Shown in pieces: positions 14,283 to 16,901 of a stretch of 16,901 bases of DNA (the stretch's first letter is position 1; each line of letters begins with the position of its first letter). The stretch lies in the NCBI GenBank assembly GCA_964466455.1, contig CAYXNL010000048.1, positions 1 through 16,901 of the forward strand. Reading direction: 5' to 3'. This DNA comes from S010-25 sp964466455. Its GTDB lineage: Bacteria > Pseudomonadota > Gammaproteobacteria > SZUA-229. The notes below the pieces were generated by a model. That model had not been told where the DNA came from, made no database searches, and saw only the letters and a list, made by a program, of their open reading frames with translations. The position numbers and the translations under genes are program-made.

Positions 14283-15956
14283 ATGGAAGCCACAGACATC
14301 ACCCCGCAACAGTCATTTGATACTTTACTGCAGCAGTACTACCATGCCTGGTTGAGATTTCATCCCGAGCTGGCAGCACTCTCTGGTGTGGATGATTATG
14401 CCGGTCAGTTGCGCAGTTATAAACACGATGATATTGGCGCACTGATTGCGTTAAATCAAATGATGAAATCTGCCCTGGAAGAAGTGAATGAAACAAAATT
14501 AGATGAAGGCAGAAAACTCGATTGTAATCTGCTAAAAGGAGCAATCAGTATCGAGCTGCATGAATTGAGTGTGCGTGACTGGCGCTTCAGGGATCCTGTC
14601 GCTTACCTTCCGGTCAATGCCATCTGCCAGTTATTAATTTATCCGGGGAAAAATTTTCATCGGGCAATGAAGCAGCGCCTGGCGTCTATTCCCGGCTACC
14701 TGCGCGGTGCAAAAATAATGTTGCTGGAGTCGCCGCAAAAAGTTGTACCTGAATGGCTGGATACGGCCATAGAGCGGTGTACCAGTGGTGCCGATTTTAT
14801 TCGCGGTCTGGTTCGTCATCCCTTTACGCAGGCCCGGTTCACCAACCCGGCACGATTACAGCCGCTGCTAGATGAAGCAGCAAGTGCTTTGCAACAGTTT
14901 GCAGATTTCCTTGCAACCGATATTACGCCACAGGCAAAAGGTGATTATGCCGTTGGTGAAGAAGCATTTAATCGCCTGTTAAAACGGCGGCATTTTCTGA
15001 ATATTGATGCCTCACAATTACTTGTATTCGGGCAGCGGCTGGTTGCTGAAACGGAGCAGGAATTAAAGCGGCTGGTAAAAAAAATTCGTGGCAATGAAGA
15101 TGGACAAAGCTGGCTGGAGGAAATGCAGGCTGTACGTTCCTCTACGGATAGTCTGCTGGATGAATATCGTAACCGGATACGTCGGTTGCACCAGTGGGTA
15201 GAAGATCAGTCATTTATTACCCTGCCTTATACGCAGTCATTAGTGGTGCAGCAGATACCGGATTTTTTGCAGGATACGGTTACCTTCTCTCTCTATCTGC
15301 CACCCACACCAGCCGACCTGAAGCAGCAGGGGATCTACTATGTGACAGCCAGGTCTGACGATAAATTGCCACCTGCATATAATAAGTATTACAGGGATCT
15401 ATGCAGTGTGCGTGATACGTTCCCTGGTCATCATCTCCAGTCTGTTATGGCGAATCAGTATTGTACTGGCAATCCTGCCCGTTTAATCAATACCTCAGCT
15501 ACGCTGTACGGAGGCTGGGCGCTGTATTGTGAAGAAGAATCTGTGAAAAAATCGGGCTTGTTTAATACCAGTGAGCACCATTTTATGCTGCTGCGTGAGC
15601 GTTTGTTGCAGGCGTTGCAGGTAGTGATTGATGTAAAGCTGCAAACCGGCCACTTTACGCCTAAACAGGCTGCTGCGCTGCTGACCGAAAAACTCGGTTT
15701 AGAACCGGCACGGGCAATGGCTGAAGTCAGCCGTTATCTGGCTATGCCCACAATACCCTCATGTTCTGCTGTTGGTGGGGAAATGATATCGCAGCTCAAA
15801 CAACAGCATTTACCCCGTTCCCCGCAGGATATAGAGTTATTCCATGATAGTTTGTTATCGCAGGGGAATATTGCCATCGCACTGGTGATTAAGCAGATAT
15901 TCGGGGAGAGTGTCTGGCAGAAAGTCCAGCGGGCAGTATTTTATTCCGATGAATAG
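14283..15956 (+). CDS. DUF885 family protein, atypical metal-site motif
   Basis: This 557-residue cytoplasmic-looking protein (no signal peptide) fits the length and layout of DUF885 proteins, an M32-carboxypeptidase-like, mostly helical family. It shows YLRGAK (139-144), the FTLP-like ITLPYTQSLVVQQIPDFL (312-329), PGHHLQ (381-386) and GGWALYCEEE (410-419). In typical members the central motif is HExxPGHH, the first H and E being part of the zinc site. Here that position reads RDTFPGHH, so histidine and glutamate are replaced by R377 and D378. The protein may therefore be inactive as a peptidase or have changed its chemistry. It begins 21 bases after the OsmC-like gene and is probably co-transcribed with it. 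Confidence 0.8.
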   Translation: MEATDITPQQSFDTLLQQYYHAWLRFHPELAALSGVDDYAGQLRSYKHDDIGALIALNQMMKSALEEVNETKLDEGRKLDCNLLKGAISIELHELSVRDWRFRDPVAYLPVNAICQLLIYPGKNFHRAMKQRLASIPGYLRGAKIMLLESPQKVVPEWLDTAIERCTSGADFIRGLVRHPFTQARFTNPARLQPLLDEAASALQQFADFLATDITPQAKGDYAVGEEAFNRLLKRRHFLNIDASQLLVFGQRLVAETEQELKRLVKKIRGNEDGQSWLEEMQAVRSSTDSLLDEYRNRIRRLHQWVEDQSFITLPYTQSLVVQQIPDFLQDTVTFSLYLPPTPADLKQQGIYYVTARSDDKLPPAYNKYYRDLCSVRDTFPGHHLQSVMANQYCTGNPARLINTSATLYGGWALYCEEESVKKSGLFNTSEHHFMLLRERLLQALQVVIDVKLQTGHFTPKQAAALLTEKLGLEPARAMAEVSRYLAMPTIPSCSAVGGEMISQLKQQHLPRSPQDIELFHDSLLSQGNIAIALVIKQIFGESVWQKVQRAVFYSDE

Positions 15957-15986
15957 ATTTTTCCGGCTCGGACAGGCTCCCAGGGG

Positions 15987-16017
15987 GAACGGTAATTACT
16001 AAGGAGAACGGTAATTA
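15987..16017 (+). repeat. Two-copy 12-base direct repeat
   Basis: GAACGGTAATTA occurs at 15987-15998 and 16006-16017, a period of 19 bases, in the short convergent gap between the DUF885 gene and coq7. I see no intrinsic terminator in the gap. Confidence 0.6.
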
Positions 16018-16030
16018 GTTATTCACGGGC

Positions 16031-16669
16031 TTAAATATAATAGCTTGTTACGGTCATTATCTTCGACATGGCTGCCATCAGTTTTCTTACTACAAAGGGC
16101 AGTTCCGCCGCTCCGTTTTCAATGGCAGTGGTTGCGTGTTTCAGTTCGTCTATTTTCATCTGCTCGATAATGGCACGGCTTCTTGCATCGTGCCCGGGCA
16201 GACGCTCGAGGTGTGAGGCAAGGTGGCGCACTACCTGATGTTCGGTTTCCGCCAGAAAACCCAGGCTCCATTTATCACCCAATGCACCGGCAAAAGCGCC
16301 AAGAGCCAGCGAACCGGTGTACCAAAGCGGATTGACTATACTGGTGTGGCTACCCAGTTCCTGTAGTCGGGTGTGGGTCCATTTCAGATGGTCATTTTCT
16401 TCGATTGCCGCCTGCTGTAGTTTTTCACGGATAAGAGGGTCTTTGGCGGTAATCGCCTGACCCTGATACAGCGCCTGCGCAGACACTTCGCCGCTGTGGT
16501 TAACACGCATTAAACCGGCGCTATGTTTTCTTTCGTTCTCCTGTAATTCTATTTCATCAATAGATTCGGCAGGGTAGTCACGAGCGGTTGTGGTACCGGT
16601 TCCGGCAAACGTTCGCAGGGTGTTGTCCGCCTGCATAATAAACTGATCAAAAGGGCTGTAATATCGCAT
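16031..16669 (-). CDS. coq7: Demethoxyubiquinone hydroxylase
   Basis: Coq7 is a membrane-associated di-iron monooxygenase that hydroxylates 2-polyprenyl-3-methyl-6-methoxybenzoquinol, the penultimate modification of ubiquinone synthesis. The 212-residue protein has the full set of iron ligands: E61 in RVNHSGEVSAQALYQGQ, E91 and H94 in EENDHLKW, E143 in LAETEHQVVRH, E175 and H178 in KIDELKHA. The segment around residues 116-140 is the hydrophobic, membrane-facing part. No good ribosome binding site precedes the ATG, and no in-frame upstream alternative is evident. It is convergent to the DUF885 gene. In pseudomonads coq7 lies in the same neighbourhood downstream of trpC. Confidence 0.96.
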   Translation of the reverse strand: MRYYSPFDQFIMQADNTLRTFAGTGTTTARDYPAESIDEIELQENERKHSAGLMRVNHSGEVSAQALYQGQAITAKDPLIREKLQQAAIEENDHLKWTHTRLQELGSHTSIVNPLWYTGSLALGAFAGALGDKWSLGFLAETEHQVVRHLASHLERLPGHDARSRAIIEQMKIDELKHATTAIENGAAELPFVVRKLMAAMSKIMTVTSYYI

Positions 16670-16683
16670 GGGGTAATAATGGC

Positions 16684-16703
16684 TGCATCGGCATCGAGAT
16701 GCA
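16684..16703 (-). promoter_or_regulatory. Small inverted repeat upstream of coq7
   Basis: TGCATC (16684-16689) and GATGCA (16698-16703) form a 6-bp inverted repeat with an 8-base centre, 14 bases upstream of the coq7 start. It would lie in the coq7 leader or operator region. Function unknown. Confidence 0.3.
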
Positions 16704-16742
16704 ACATTTTAAACCAAATTTTTATATATTTTATCCACCCCG

Positions 16743-16901
16743 TTAGTAACTTATGCCAAAGAAAAAATCAGCGCACCTGGTCTGGCGGGTGAAGGCAAGG
16801 TGAGAATTAATTCAGCCGGATGGATGAACTGTTGTGAACCTGGACTCGTTATTGTGGTCTATCCTGAAGCAACCTGGTATCGCTACGGGGGAAAAAAGGG
16901 T
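16743..16901 (+). pseudogene. Degraded thioredoxin-like 2Fe-2S ferredoxin, partial
   Basis: One plus-strand frame reads TYAKEKISAPGLAGEGKVRI, then NSAGWMNCCEPGLVIVVYP and EATWYRYGGKKG up to the window edge. This matches the C-terminal half of the small thioredoxin-like 2Fe-2S ferredoxins, which normally read KVR-x-N-x-AGCLDRCE-x-GP followed by VVYPEGVWY. The usual AGC cysteine is W here, while another cysteine has appeared two residues on, in place of R. The N-terminal part with the first cluster cysteines is absent, and no ATG, GTG or TTG exists in this frame after the stop at 16710. An ATG at 16753 is in a different frame that ends after 16 codons. I infer a truncated or frameshifted relic; the right end is cut by the window. 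Confidence 0.6.

Noticed and set aside
13818..14309. Minus-strand frame opposite the OsmC-like gene
   Set aside because: It is rich in His, Cys and Phe in a pattern typical of antisense reading, and the sense gene has family motifs and conserved cysteines.
16753..16803. Short plus-strand ORF starting MPKKKSAHLVW
   Set aside because: It ends after 16 codons; the recognisable ferredoxin sequence is in another frame.
1..16901. CRISPR array, rRNA genes or prophage structural genes
   Set aside because: I found no regularly spaced repeats of CRISPR type, no rRNA segments and no phage structural motifs.

Overview
The window looks like chromosomal DNA of a gammaproteobacterium of moderate G+C content; I cannot name the genus. 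The evidence is the gene order rpe-gph-trpE followed by trpG-trpD-trpC, an OsmC/YhfA-like gene and coq7. This resembles the order known from Pseudomonas and relatives. Envelope proteins with Gram-negative signal peptides, a class I cytochrome c and ubiquinone synthesis fit an aerobic, respiring cell.

Layout. Bases 1-550 hold two eroded transposase remnants, a REP-associated (Y1/IS200-like) one on the minus strand and what looks like an IS256-type C-terminus on the plus strand, abutting near base 343. Bases 549-1177 carry a minus-strand toxin-antitoxin pair (AbrB-like antitoxin, PIN toxin). Bases 1548-3482 hold two exported proteins: a predicted outer-membrane transporter-like protein and a DUF1254/DUF1214 protein. 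A 100-N assembly gap (3486-3585) follows, beside a repeat-like sequence. A second, unrelated toxin-antitoxin pair (VapB/VapC, 3754-4388) has a clear palindromic operator. A possible mobile-element tail and a tRNA-Gly(CCC) gene come next. From 4748 to 6962 the minus strand encodes a DUF3187 outer-membrane-type protein, a small cytochrome c and a CopD-like membrane protein.

From 7176 to 15956 there is a long plus-strand run: rpe, gph, trpE, a TIGR03790-family exported protein, trpG, trpD, trpC, an OsmC-like gene and a DUF885 protein. The trp genes cover the first steps from chorismate (TrpE/TrpG anthranilate synthase, TrpD phosphoribosyl transfer, TrpC indole-glycerol phosphate synthase); trpF, trpB and trpA are not in the window. 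coq7 (ubiquinone hydroxylation) lies convergent at 16031-16669. The right edge contains the degraded C-terminal part of a thioredoxin-like 2Fe-2S ferredoxin reading frame.

I do not see a clear new multi-gene defence or mobile system. The items most worth a second look are the uncharacterised exported TIGR03790 protein embedded between trpE and trpG, the DUF885 protein with an altered metal-site motif in the slot where relatives carry other genes, the two-gene envelope cassette bracketed by toxin-antitoxin pairs and a shared repeat, and a strong inverted repeat upstream of rpe.
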